IMG/VR virus record: IMGVR_UViG_3300030116_000149
Location: 1-36,354 of that record
Source: a virus
Direction: 5' to 3' (one strand)
Length of the DNA: 36,354 bases
In this document: positions 8,413 to 16,937 of the stretch, one piece after another
How positions within the stretch are numbered: position 1 is the first letter of the stretch
How the letters are laid out: the number at the start of each line of letters is the position of its first letter
Notes under the pieces: model-generated
Databases searched by the model: none
What the model was told of the DNA's origin: nothing
What the model saw: the letters and a program-made list of their open reading frames with translations, nothing else
Position numbers and translations under genes: made by a program

Positions 8413-9230
8413 TGGAAGATTGGTTAAAAGGTCTTTTAGGAGGTTTAGGTACGGCTGGTGGTTTAGGTCTTGCCAAAGAAGCTTACGATGAGCTTGGCCG
8501 AATCGGAGAAAAAGGCTACGCAGAAATGGCAGGTGAAGGTGGGCTTGCTGAGCAACTTTCTGGCATGCTTGAGTTTCAGCCTTACACTGTAACGTCAGCT
8601 ACTGGTGGACAGTTTGGCATGCGTCGTGATCCAGCCACGGGTCAAATGCTGTATGAGCTGCAGACTTCTCCCGAAGAGCAAGCACTACAACAAGAACAAA
8701 TGCAGCGAGCAGGGACGTTCTTTGAGCAAGCAGCAATGCCTACAACTGACCGTGAGCAGCAAGTGTATGAACGTATGCGAGCAGCCATGACTCCAGAAGA
8801 AGAGCGTCAGAGGCTGGCACTGGAGCAGCGTCTGGCTGCACAAGGGCGTTTAGGGACACGCACGAGTATGTTCGGTGGCACACCAGAGCAACTTGCGTTG
8901 GCACAGGCACAAGAAGAAGCTAAAAACAGGACAATCCTAAATGCAATGCAGTTTGCAGGGCAAGAGCAGCAACGCCTAGCTGGTTTAGGTTCAGGCATGT
9001 TGGCTGCTGGATACGTACCACAAGCTCAGCTGTTGGGCGCAGTGCAGCCCGGAATGACTGCTGCTGAACGACAACGACAAGCTATCTCTGAACAGGCAGG
9101 GACATACGGAGAAACTTACGCAAGTGGGTTAGAAGCTCTCTTGACAGCAGCACAGGCACAAGCTAATCTTGCTGGCGGCTTAGGAAGTAGTATTGCAAAG
9201 ACTTCTTTAGGCGGCTTGTTCGGAATTTAA
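8412..9230 (+). CDS. Probable internal virion / DNA-ejection protein (272 aa)
   Basis: The N-terminus (residues 1-27) has a Gly/Leu-rich amphipathic helix with GxxxG spacing. The middle (about 80-190) is Q/E/A-rich and likely coiled coil. The C-terminus is again Gly/Ala-rich (LGSGMLAAGY, ANLAGGLGSS). This resembles small pilot proteins of podoviruses that line or cross the host envelope during ejection (T7 gp14 or P22 gp7 roles). It follows the nozzle and precedes a run of three larger, similarly composed genes. No catalytic motif was seen. Confidence 0.65.
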   Translation: MEDWLKGLLGGLGTAGGLGLAKEAYDELGRIGEKGYAEMAGEGGLAEQLSGMLEFQPYTVTSATGGQFGMRRDPATGQMLYELQTSPEEQALQQEQMQRAGTFFEQAAMPTTDREQQVYERMRAAMTPEEERQRLALEQRLAAQGRLGTRTSMFGGTPEQLALAQAQEEAKNRTILNAMQFAGQEQQRLAGLGSGMLAAGYVPQAQLLGAVQPGMTAAERQRQAISEQAGTYGETYASGLEALLTAAQAQANLAGGLGSSIAKTSLGGLFGI

Positions 9231-9240
9231 GGAGTACGTA

Positions 9241-10677
9241 ATGGCTAAATTTTCACAAGGGTTTTTGTCCAGCTTAGGCAGACCTGCTTTTTCCCAGAGT
9301 CTATTTGACTTAGGTGCTGCCATTGGCGGTGTTCCGCAACAGATGAGGCAAAAAGAAAAGCAACAGCAGTTTAACCAGCTGATGCAACAAGGGCAGGCTG
9401 CTATGGCGGCTGGTGATGCTGCTAAGTTGGCTCAGATTGGACAACAGCTTGCTGCTGCTGGTTATCAGAAAGAGGCACAACAGTTTGCTACTGCTTCTCG
9501 TCAGGCTGCTACAAAGCAAAGACAAATGCAAGCTTTATCTGGAGTAGATCTCACAAGTCCTGCTGGATTAGCTTCTTTGTCTGAGTTCTACAAAACAGAA
9601 GGCGACATAGGACAGGCAGTTCAACTCGCTACAGCAGCTAGAGAAAGACAAACGGAAATTAACGAGGCAAACAGATTTACAGAGCGTAAAGTTAAGCTGG
9701 CTAATACAGCGCTTGGTTTAGGACTAAATGATTTAGCAGAACGGATACCGGGAATTACTGATCCTGAAGAGCTTAGAACCGTCGCTACTGAAATGAGACA
9801 AGCGGAAATAGCAAAGATGCCTACTCAAAGTCCACTGATACGCAAACAGATGGCAAAAGCAGCGGGAATACCGGATCGACTTTTTGGTCAGTTAGATCTA
9901 GCTAATGTTTCTGATGATGTTTTTTCTTCTTACCTTACAGGCCAAAAAGGAGATATGAAATTTTTCTTGAAAGGCGATAAGGTAGTGGACTACAGAGTAA
10001 ACAAAGAGTCCGGCTTAGTGTGGGACAAAGACTCTGACCGTTGGACTGAGGCGTCCGCTTTAGGACTACAACCTGCTCCTCCACAGGTGCAGAGGGTGGA
10101 AAATGTTTCTTCAGGAATGGCAGACGAATTATCTAAAGTAGGGGCAGACAACTTTGTTGAAGCCTATGAAGGAGCAAAGAAATCAGCAGAGGCTTTAAGT
10201 TCTATTAATAGAAGTCTTCCTAAATTAGACCAGATGTTTACTGGGGCAGGAGCTGAAATTAAACTTAATTTATCAAGATATGCTAGAACTTTAGGAGTGG
10301 ATTTAGCAGATCCTAATACAATTGCTAACACAGAAACGTATATTGCTGATGCTGGTAGGAGAGTTGCTGAATATATTACTAACCTAGGCGCAGGAACTGG
10401 TTTATCTGATGCTGACAGACAGTACGCTGAAAGAGTCGTTGGTGGTAGTATTGCTGTCGATGAGCTATCTCTCAAACGCCTGTTAGAAGATCTGCGTAAA
10501 GGCGCAAAAAACAAAATAGAGTCCTATCAAAAAATCAGAGCGCAAGTAAAAAAAGAACTAGGAGAAGGTGGAGAAGCGGCTCTATCGTTTTTCGCAGAAG
10601 ACTTCTACATTGACGAAGGACCAGCTCCTGTCAGATCTCAAGCAGCACAAAGTTTTCTTGACGCAGCATCACAATAA
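9241..10677 (+). CDS. Probable internal virion protein (478 aa)
   Basis: It starts after AAGGAG with a 10-base gap to the previous gene. The first 110 residues are strikingly Gln/Ala-rich (QKEKQQQFNQLMQQGQAAMAAGD...), predicting long helices. The middle and end are mixed helical (residues 300-440 with SINRSLPKLDQMF and GAGTGLSDADRQYAERVVGG). The composition and location match the middle internal core protein of podoviruses, which is ejected with DNA. No lytic transglycosylase or peptidase motif was visible. The ADRQYAERVVGG segment recurs in many ejection-type proteins, but this was not verified. Confidence 0.65.
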   Translation: MAKFSQGFLSSLGRPAFSQSLFDLGAAIGGVPQQMRQKEKQQQFNQLMQQGQAAMAAGDAAKLAQIGQQLAAAGYQKEAQQFATASRQAATKQRQMQALSGVDLTSPAGLASLSEFYKTEGDIGQAVQLATAARERQTEINEANRFTERKVKLANTALGLGLNDLAERIPGITDPEELRTVATEMRQAEIAKMPTQSPLIRKQMAKAAGIPDRLFGQLDLANVSDDVFSSYLTGQKGDMKFFLKGDKVVDYRVNKESGLVWDKDSDRWTEASALGLQPAPPQVQRVENVSSGMADELSKVGADNFVEAYEGAKKSAEALSSINRSLPKLDQMFTGAGAEIKLNLSRYARTLGVDLADPNTIANTETYIADAGRRVAEYITNLGAGTGLSDADRQYAERVVGGSIAVDELSLKRLLEDLRKGAKNKIESYQKIRAQVKKELGEGGEAALSFFAEDFYIDEGPAPVRSQAAQSFLDAASQ

Positions 10678-10688
10678 AAGAGGTAGTC

Positions 10689-12311
10689 ATGCAGTATACT
10701 CAAGAGCAGTATCGGACTGCTATACAACAAGCTCTAGTGGCAGGCAACCAACAAGCCGCAGAAGAGTTAGCCGAAGAAGCTGCAGTACTTTTTCCAAAGG
10801 GATATCAAGCGCCATCAGTTCCTTATACTGAGCAAGTAGCTCAAAGGGCAGAAGAGTTTTCACCTCTTGAAATACTTTCTAAGTATCCAGAAGAAGTGAG
10901 GAGGCGTTCTGAGCGAGCAGCCAGTGAATATGGACCTACTATACAGCAGGTGCTACCTATTGCTGCGTCTCAAGCTGTCAGGACTGGAGGAGAGCTTCTG
11001 GTCGGTGGAGTCAATATGCTGATTCCTGATGCTGTGCGTGAAGGTTTTGAAGAAGGCTGGAATGAGATCAAGGACGCTCCCGGTATCAAACAACTATCTG
11101 AAGCACTGGGCGCTGGGTTTGAAGTTTACTCTGAAGTAGCTAAAGAAAATCCGCGAGCGGCTGAAACCTTTGAGACTTACGTGGACATTGGTTTAGTACT
11201 GGCACCTAAGTCAGCAATTGACATCGCGCCTGTTGCCAGAAAACAAAACCTTTTGTACAACGTGTCTAATCGCATGGAGCGTCGTGCAGGTATCGATAAA
11301 CTGATGGACCCTCATTTTGTAGGAGAGCAAGGTTTTTCTGAAAACGGCTTTAGATCTGTAGGAGGTCCGCTAGACAAAACAGTCTACGTCCCTACCAAAC
11401 AAGAACAGATAATGAGGAGTACGTTAGAGACAGTAGAAAAACTCGACCCCAACAAAAGCTACGCCAACGCCCACACGGTAGTGGCTGACGAAATTGTAGC
11501 TGAAAGTAAAAAACTACAGGCACTGATAAAGCAACAAGGAAATCCTAAGTTTCAGCGTCAAGAGCTTGTGGACGACATGAGGGACGCCTTCGCTGGACTA
11601 AAGCAGCAGAGAGATTACATTGGTTTGTCTGCAGATGCACAGAAGAAAGCAAATGAGTATGCTTCAGTGGCTCTAGATTTAGTTGGTAAACAAAAACCCA
11701 ACGCTTTGGGACTACTACAGGCTAGAAAAGACTTCGATGAGTTTGTAAACTTCGGTGGCAAAAAAGGCGCTTTAGAACCGTCAGTAGAAAACGCAAAGGG
11801 AGTTGCTGGAAGGTTTGTACGAAATATCCTCAATGATAAACTGAAAGAAATAACTGAAGGCGACATCGTACACAACTCACTAGATCGCTCGCACAACCTG
11901 TACAATGCTAAAGCGCACCTTGTTAAACGGAGAATGGGTGAGGCTGACAATAGAATATCAAGAGCATTGCAACGAGTATCGAAAGCAGCAAACCTCCCTT
12001 CGACGCCTCTAGCTCTGTACGCTACGCTTAAGACAGGCGCTGCTGCTGCCGCTGGTGCTACAGCTGGCGTTGGTTTAGGAGCAGGGGCTGTAATGGGTGC
12101 AGGCGCTGGTGTTAGCATCTATGCCCTACTAAAAACAGCTAACAAGCAGACTAGACTTAAGTACTACTCCAAACTTTTGTCCGGTATTGACAAAGGACTA
12201 AAAGCTTACCAGAGCGACAAAAACCTGCTTAGAGAGCTTAAAGCAGACAGGGCGTATATTGTTTATCTCATGAATGAGGCTAGACAAGAGGAAGAACAAA
12301 ATGGCGAATGA
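10689..12311 (+). CDS. Probable internal virion protein with Gly/Ala hydrophobic segment (540 aa)
   Basis: The ATG follows AGAGG by a few bases. The protein is largely helical; the most distinctive region is residues about 448-478, an Ala/Gly stretch (GAAAAAGATAGVGLGAGA...) that could insert into a membrane. Other parts carry charged helices (AEELAEEAAVLFPKGYQ near residue 22; DKLMDPHFVGEQGF near residue 202). A large helical protein with an Ala/Gly transmembrane-like patch after the tail genes is typical of ejection proteins that form the transenvelope channel. It overlaps the next gene by 11 bases. Confidence 0.65.
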   Translation: MQYTQEQYRTAIQQALVAGNQQAAEELAEEAAVLFPKGYQAPSVPYTEQVAQRAEEFSPLEILSKYPEEVRRRSERAASEYGPTIQQVLPIAASQAVRTGGELLVGGVNMLIPDAVREGFEEGWNEIKDAPGIKQLSEALGAGFEVYSEVAKENPRAAETFETYVDIGLVLAPKSAIDIAPVARKQNLLYNVSNRMERRAGIDKLMDPHFVGEQGFSENGFRSVGGPLDKTVYVPTKQEQIMRSTLETVEKLDPNKSYANAHTVVADEIVAESKKLQALIKQQGNPKFQRQELVDDMRDAFAGLKQQRDYIGLSADAQKKANEYASVALDLVGKQKPNALGLLQARKDFDEFVNFGGKKGALEPSVENAKGVAGRFVRNILNDKLKEITEGDIVHNSLDRSHNLYNAKAHLVKRRMGEADNRISRALQRVSKAANLPSTPLALYATLKTGAAAAAGATAGVGLGAGAVMGAGAGVSIYALLKTANKQTRLKYYSKLLSGIDKGLKAYQSDKNLLRELKADRAYIVYLMNEARQEEEQNGE

Positions 12312-14058
12312 GGGTTTTTTCGGTAGAATGGGTGCACTTCCCGGCAAACGCTATGACGACTTCATGGAACAAACCAGAAGATATCGAAAGGGTGAAATCG
12401 GTATCGGAGATCAGATGCTGCAGGGCGGTGCTAATGCGTTAGGCTTACTTACTGATATCCCACTTGCAGCTGCAGGAGAAGCTATTAGTTTTGTTACTCC
12501 AGACATCGTAAAGAAAGGTCTGGGTCAGCTTGTAGAAGGCATCAGTCAGACCGACGCTGCACAGGCTGCTATGGAGTACGTGGCAGAAAATCCGCAAATG
12601 ATGAAGCGTCTGGGATACGCTGCTGACTTGTCTGTTATTCCCGCTACCAGAGTGGCTAAAAGAGGAATGTTACAAGACTTGTCAATGGAAGCTCCCAACA
12701 GACAACCCTCTTTCTATGGCTCAGGAAGAGCAGGACAAGTGGCGTCTATTGCTAGAACTGCTCCAACGGCTGTGGTTGATGCTTTTAGTCCAAAAGCCGC
12801 TGCTTCTCGTAGACAAGGACTTCCCATGTCTGTGCGTAGAGAAGCTGACAAGATAACCCCACAGCGAAGACAAAAAGCAGCAGAGATTAGAAACAAAAAA
12901 CCAGCAGAAAGGACAGAAGAAGAAGGGCTCTTTTTACGCGACTTTAATAAAGATCTGTCGTTTTTGGAAGGACAGCTGGATCAGACACAATTACTAAGCG
13001 CTGGTCGAAATGTCCCTACTCAGGGTGTGGTTAGGTCTTTTGAAAAAGTTCAAGCAATGGGAAGAGGGCAGCTAAGTCCTGAAGTTGTCTCAAGAGCAGC
13101 TTCTATGTCAGAACCTTTAAGAAATAAAGGTATCAAACCCACACAAGAAAACATCGCTGTCATTGAAGAAAACATTAGAAAAGCTCAAGGTATAGGACCA
13201 ACCGAAAACGTAGAAGTCGTTATTAGAAACCCCACTGCTTTTTCAGACATCGCCAAAGAGTCTCTAAAAGGGTCGAACAAAAAGGCGTCAAGAGTTTTTT
13301 ACGCCAGAGACAGCTTAAGGAAACACTTCCCAGACAAAAGCGGGTTTACCGACCAAGAGTTAAAAGAGTTTGTTGCTCTCACAAGACTGCCTGATGATAA
13401 GCTGTACAACCTAGAGACAGGAAAAGAAGCTAGTCGTTTTGAAAAAGAGCTATACAAGATGACAGAATCTAAAAAGTTTGGAACTAAAGGCAGGTCCGAC
13501 AAAGAAACTGTAGATATGTACTACAAGTACAAGAAAATGGAGCAGGAAGGGACTAAACTACGGAAACCACAGCAGGAAATATATGACGGAATGAAGGCTC
13601 GTATTGCAGCTGTGTCGGACACTTTAGATCTCAGAGGAGACACTGTTTACTTTCAGGGATCTCACAAGTCTTCTGCTAAAGGTTTAGGAGGCGTCAACGA
13701 CCAATACATGGTGAACAAGAAGGGAGATTTTGTTCACTTCATAAACGACGAGAATGACCTATTTGGACAAACTGTTCCCGGCGACAAAAGAGTTTTGTCT
13801 ATAGTAGCTCCGAATGGCTACAACGTATTTGCTCCTGCTGGTAGAGTCAAAGGACAAGCCTCTGGTGACAGTAAAGAAATGTTCCAAAGAGAGCTGCAAC
13901 AGCTGGGTGCTGAACCTGTTAGTAAAAGACCGGAAGGGATGTTAGAGCAAGCAGCAGTAGGTATCCAGAGACAGGCCGCACCAAATGTACGTGCGTCTGA
14001 CTACAGAAACCTAGCTGCTGCTGGTGCTTTAGGTACAGGAGCGTCCAGAGAACGCTAG
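12301..14058 (+). CDS. Probable internal virion / structural protein (585 aa), last plus-arm gene
   Basis: I choose the ATG at 12301 (MANEGFFGRMGALPG) because GAGGAAGAA lies just upstream; an in-frame ATG at 12274 would add nine residues. The first 120 residues have Gly-rich amphipathic helices. Residues 170-240 are highly basic (RRQKAAEIRNKKPAERTEEE), and the C-terminal third is mixed alpha/beta. It is the last gene of the structural arm. Its TAG stop at 14056-14058 shares bases with the TAG of the converging ribonucleotide reductase. No characterised domain was recognised; the virion role is inferred from the preceding ejection-like genes. Confidence 0.65.
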   Translation: MANEGFFGRMGALPGKRYDDFMEQTRRYRKGEIGIGDQMLQGGANALGLLTDIPLAAAGEAISFVTPDIVKKGLGQLVEGISQTDAAQAAMEYVAENPQMMKRLGYAADLSVIPATRVAKRGMLQDLSMEAPNRQPSFYGSGRAGQVASIARTAPTAVVDAFSPKAAASRRQGLPMSVRREADKITPQRRQKAAEIRNKKPAERTEEEGLFLRDFNKDLSFLEGQLDQTQLLSAGRNVPTQGVVRSFEKVQAMGRGQLSPEVVSRAASMSEPLRNKGIKPTQENIAVIEENIRKAQGIGPTENVEVVIRNPTAFSDIAKESLKGSNKKASRVFYARDSLRKHFPDKSGFTDQELKEFVALTRLPDDKLYNLETGKEASRFEKELYKMTESKKFGTKGRSDKETVDMYYKYKKMEQEGTKLRKPQQEIYDGMKARIAAVSDTLDLRGDTVYFQGSHKSSAKGLGGVNDQYMVNKKGDFVHFINDENDLFGQTVPGDKRVLSIVAPNGYNVFAPAGRVKGQASGDSKEMFQRELQQLGAEPVSKRPEGMLEQAAVGIQRQAAPNVRASDYRNLAAAGALGTGASRER

Positions 14059-15926
14059 ACTTCACACACTCCGCTGACACACGCTAACTGCTGTGCACCT
14101 TCGGTCATGTCACTAGCTTCCACGATGTCCCACTCAATGTTGTCTGGGAACTCCTTTGCAAGCGTCTTGTAAGTCTCAAGATCCACAGGCTCATAAGGGG
14201 CTTGCTGGTACGTGTGTTCTGAGTAAGGCAAGAAACTGATGCCACTCACCTTGTCAAACTTGTTGTACAGCCACTGTCCCACCTCAAGGAACTCATCGTC
14301 CCTGTAGTAACACGTCATGGACGGCTTGTGTTCACACCAGTGGTCCTGATACATCTCCCATAGCTCAAGCTGCTCCATAGCACCCATGTCAGAAGCCACT
14401 ACAGCGCCTTTGGGGGACTTTATGGGGAACGAGAATACCTTAGTACTGGGTGACATCACGTCGTCCTCTACAGGCACTCCTGAAGCCTCTAAGACAGAAC
14501 ACAGTGGATCTCGTGCGTCAGCCCTTACTCGTCGAATGTACTGATCTGAGTATCTAGGATGTATGCCCGATGCGCTATCAACCAGCTGAGACACAGTACC
14601 GGAAGGCTTAACAGCAGTAATGGCAGTGCTAATGTTAATGCCAAGCCGTTCAGCCCACTTACGGTTAGTCTTAATAGCTTCCTTTTTAAGCTCTTGTAGC
14701 CAGTACTTGAGTTCATCTTTACTCTTCCTCCCCGACATCACTGGGTGATCCATGATGCCAGTCAGGGACACGCCAAGTAATGCCTCTTCTTTTGTGTTGT
14801 CACTCCAGATCTTACGTAGGTATCTGAAGTCGGTTAGTGTTGCTTGCAGAGTGCCAAGGATAGTTGCACTTCGTACTTTCCGTCGGAGACTGTCGAGACT
14901 ATCGGTTGCCCTGATGACAACTTCTGATAAGTTGCAGAACTGGTACGGTCTGAGGATGATCTCTGAGCATGGGTTAGTACCGAAGTCAAAGGTAGCGTCT
15001 CTACGTTCATTCTTTGCAGCCTGTCGTTGACTTGCGACACGGCTAAAGACACCTCGTTCACCTGATCTGGACTCATACAAGCTCTTCCATTCGTTCAGAA
15101 ATGCTTCAAAATCTGGCTTCTCTGTGTAGCAAGCAGAGTTGTTAGCCAAGCCACGCTGTGGATTATCTACCCACCACTGCCCTGACTTAGCTCTTCTTAT
15201 TCTATCGTCAGTGAGGTTACTGAGACTGATGAGAGCACTTCTGCGGACTCCTCCAACGACGACGATCTGTGCAATCTTACAGCAGATATCGTGACATTCG
15301 ATGGAACTAAGCTTTCGTCCAGCAGCTTGGCGAAAGACATCGATTGTGAATTGAAACAGGTCAACAAGAGGTTCTGGACCACTTGCTCTACCTCCGAAGG
15401 TTTTAAGTGTTGCCCCTGCAGGTCTAACTCCAGATACGTCCCACTTTGGAACTTGGCCACTAAAGAGCATTGCGATAAGCTCGCGGTATGCTTTTGCCCA
15501 CCCAATCTTGCTGTCAGCGACGTGTACAACGGTATCTGTATCATGAAACTCCTCTGCGACTTCGGGTAGCTTTGTGATGTACTGACGCTCCACACTGAAG
15601 CCGACACCAGTGCCACACATGAGTACGTACATCATCTCATCAAATGCTTTGGGGTGGTCAATAGGCAAGTAGGAGCAGTTGAAGCCAGCTACATTGTCCC
15701 TGTCCAGAGCCTCACCAGCTGTCATCAAGGCTCTCATGCTGGGCATTACGTCCAGCTTGTAGATGTCGTCATAGAGTCCTGTAGCTTCCTTGCGTGTGAT
15801 CTTCTCTTTCTGCACCCAGAAGTCAAGGTAGCGGTTGACTGTCTCTAGCCATGTCTCCCTGCGCTGCTCCTCTGGTAAGTATCTGGCGTATCGGGACTTG
15901 TGTATGTACTGTTGATATGCGTCCAT
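14055..15926 (-). CDS. nrdJ: Adenosylcobalamin-dependent (class II, monomeric-type) ribonucleotide reductase
   Basis: This enzyme reduces ribonucleotides to deoxyribonucleotides using a B12-derived thiyl radical. The catalytic residues match the Lactobacillus triphosphate reductase pattern: Cys84 in GFNCSYLP, then Asn318-Pro-Cys320-Ser-Glu322. Cys331 lies eleven residues after Cys320, as in the reference. The C-terminal thiol pair is Cys616/Cys621 (CVSGVC). At 623 residues it is about 115 shorter than that reference and shows no ATP-cone. The start overlaps the previous stop by TAATG, with GAGGAG upstream. It is the last gene of the minus arm, downstream of the promoter at 16602-16630, and supplies dNTPs with ThyX. 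It needs host or environmental cobalamin. Confidence 0.93.
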   Translation of the reverse strand: MDAYQQYIHKSRYARYLPEEQRRETWLETVNRYLDFWVQKEKITRKEATGLYDDIYKLDVMPSMRALMTAGEALDRDNVAGFNCSYLPIDHPKAFDEMMYVLMCGTGVGFSVERQYITKLPEVAEEFHDTDTVVHVADSKIGWAKAYRELIAMLFSGQVPKWDVSGVRPAGATLKTFGGRASGPEPLVDLFQFTIDVFRQAAGRKLSSIECHDICCKIAQIVVVGGVRRSALISLSNLTDDRIRRAKSGQWWVDNPQRGLANNSACYTEKPDFEAFLNEWKSLYESRSGERGVFSRVASQRQAAKNERRDATFDFGTNPCSEIILRPYQFCNLSEVVIRATDSLDSLRRKVRSATILGTLQATLTDFRYLRKIWSDNTKEEALLGVSLTGIMDHPVMSGRKSKDELKYWLQELKKEAIKTNRKWAERLGINISTAITAVKPSGTVSQLVDSASGIHPRYSDQYIRRVRADARDPLCSVLEASGVPVEDDVMSPSTKVFSFPIKSPKGAVVASDMGAMEQLELWEMYQDHWCEHKPSMTCYYRDDEFLEVGQWLYNKFDKVSGISFLPYSEHTYQQAPYEPVDLETYKTLAKEFPDNIEWDIVEASDMTEGAQQLACVSGVCEV

Positions 15927-16156
15927 TAGATTTCGTAGTCTCCTCGTGTAATTAGCGATAGTTTAATTTGGTCCAGCAGGAAGTACAGCTGGTGTGTGTT
16001 GAGGTTTGTAGAGATGACAACGTAGTCGTCTGACTTAACTATACAGAAGGCGTCCTCATAGCTGTCTAGATCCTCCACTGAAGAAATAGCCCCAAATACC
16101 GTTGATACTGGTAGTTTCTCATCCTTGTCTCCGAAGTGTCCTTCAATTACTTTCAT
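15926..16156 (-). CDS. Hypothetical protein (76 aa)
   Basis: I place the start at the ATG at 16156 (MKVIEGHFGDKDE), preceded by CAGGAG and overlapping the upstream stop by TAATG; a longer frame to 16243 lacks such a signal. The protein is small and mixed alpha/beta, with no recognised domain (SVFGAISSVEDLD, DYVVISTNLNTHQLYFLLDQIKLSLI). It overlaps the RNR start by TAATG, so it is co-translated with it. A role in nucleotide metabolism is only suggested by position. Confidence 0.65.
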   Translation of the reverse strand: MKVIEGHFGDKDEKLPVSTVFGAISSVEDLDSYEDAFCIVKSDDYVVISTNLNTHQLYFLLDQIKLSLITRGDYEI

Positions 16157-16398
16157 TAGATTAACTCCTGTATCAACCTGTCTATGTACCAGCGACACTT
16201 CCTGAGATCCTCTACGGGTTTGTTCTTGTAGGTGTAGCGCCAAAGATACTTCACTGCGTTCCCCTTAAGATACCCTTGGAACTCTGTGTCGGACATGGAG
16301 GCTTTGATACCATCGATGGCTTCGATACCACCCTTGTTGTAATGCTCTGGTTTAGACACTAAGTCCCACTCAACTACCTCAGCATTATCAATACTCAT
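16156..16398 (-). CDS. DUF3310 family protein (80 aa)
   Basis: The motif KPEHYNKGGIEAIDGIKA, followed by GYLKGNAVKYLWRYTYKN and a helical C-terminal (DLRKCRWYIDRLIQ), is diagnostic for DUF3310, a short phage family sometimes annotated as nucleotide-kinase-like. I start at the ATG at 16398 because AGGAGG sits 7 bases upstream; a longer frame to 16434 starts inside the preceding gene. The family is common beside replication and nucleotide genes in phages, as here. Its biochemical activity is not established. Confidence 0.85.
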   Translation of the reverse strand: MSIDNAEVVEWDLVSKPEHYNKGGIEAIDGIKASMSDTEFQGYLKGNAVKYLWRYTYKNKPVEDLRKCRWYIDRLIQELI

Positions 16399-16573
16399 CT
16401 TCGTCCTCCTCTTCATCCACCAGTTCCTCTTCAAACCTGTCCAAACGATTAATCAGTTTGTCTTCAAAGCGATCCATGAGTTCTTCCGATGATATCTCCA
16501 GCGCCTCTAACAAGTCATCTGGGTCATAGACACGCAGTATTCTTTCCTTGATTTCATCCATTGTTAGAGACAT
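16388..16573 (-). CDS. Small acidic conserved protein (61 aa)
   Basis: The protein begins MSLTMDEIKERILRVYDPDDLLEALEIS and ends in a run of Glu/Asp (EEELVDEEEDEDEY). AGGAG lies 11 bases before the start. It overlaps endonuclease I by 20 bases and the DUF3310 gene by 11 bases. It is the first gene after the predicted promoter at 16602-16630. Related short acidic proteins occur in marine podoviruses, but the function is unknown. The acidic tail could mimic DNA or bind a basic partner; this is inference. Confidence 0.7.
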   Translation of the reverse strand: MSLTMDEIKERILRVYDPDDLLEALEISSEELMDRFEDKLINRLDRFEEELVDEEEDEDEY

Positions 16574-16937
16574 CGCTGATTAACTCCTGAAGTGTATCTA
16601 TAGTATACCATAAAATTTCTTCTTTGTCACACCATTGTGCCATCGTCATGGTAGCTCCTTTCCTAATCTTTTTGTTGGGGTGCATCAGGACGAACACTAG
16701 CCTCTGGTTCTCAGGTAAACTGTCCCTGACACTCTTGTACTTCTTAGTGTCTCCGTCCCTGAAGAATCCTTTGCACTCCACCAGCGTCCCTGTAGCTTCA
16801 TGTACGAAGTCCGGTTTGTAGTTCCTATGGATTGTGTAGGGTACTGTAAACGGCTCATACAGGAAGCCATGGAGATGCTGTGACACATCCTTTTCAAACT
16901 TACTACGGAAGTTCAATTTCTGGAACCTTCGGCTCAT
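16554..16937 (-). CDS. T7-type endonuclease I (Holliday junction resolvase)
   Basis: The 127-residue protein carries the PD-(D/E)xK core of T7 gp3: Glu in RSKFEKD, then YKPDF, then TLVECKGFF, and a conserved VFVLMHP strand. It cuts branched DNA and helps resolve replication concatemers and degrade host DNA. T7 gp3 is 149 residues, so this is slightly short. The start overlaps the nuclease gene upstream by 35 bases, with AGAGG just before it. Its 3' end contains the promoter for the downstream RNR group. Confidence 0.88.
   Translation of the reverse strand: MSRRFQKLNFRSKFEKDVSQHLHGFLYEPFTVPYTIHRNYKPDFVHEATGTLVECKGFFRDGDTKKYKSVRDSLPENQRLVFVLMHPNKKIRKGATMTMAQWCDKEEILWYTIDTLQELISDVSNNG
16602..16630 (-). 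promoter_or_regulatory. Sigma-70-type promoter inside endonuclease I gene
   Basis: Read on the minus strand, the -35 is GTGACA (16630-16625), followed by a 17-base spacer and the -10 TATACT (16607-16602), with an extended TGg directly before the -10. It matches the other three strong promoters of this window in spacing and in the TATACTATAG core. It would drive the four genes ending in the ribonucleotide reductase. Confidence 0.65.

Noticed and set aside
11615-12118. A 167-codon minus-strand frame opposite the internal virion gene
   Set aside because: Its Ala/Pro-rich start mirrors the Gly/Ala segment of the plus gene; no supporting ribosome site.
14752-15569. Two 92-codon plus-strand frames within the reductase
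   Set aside because: They lie opposite a clear catalytic gene and have no recognisable start signal or family.
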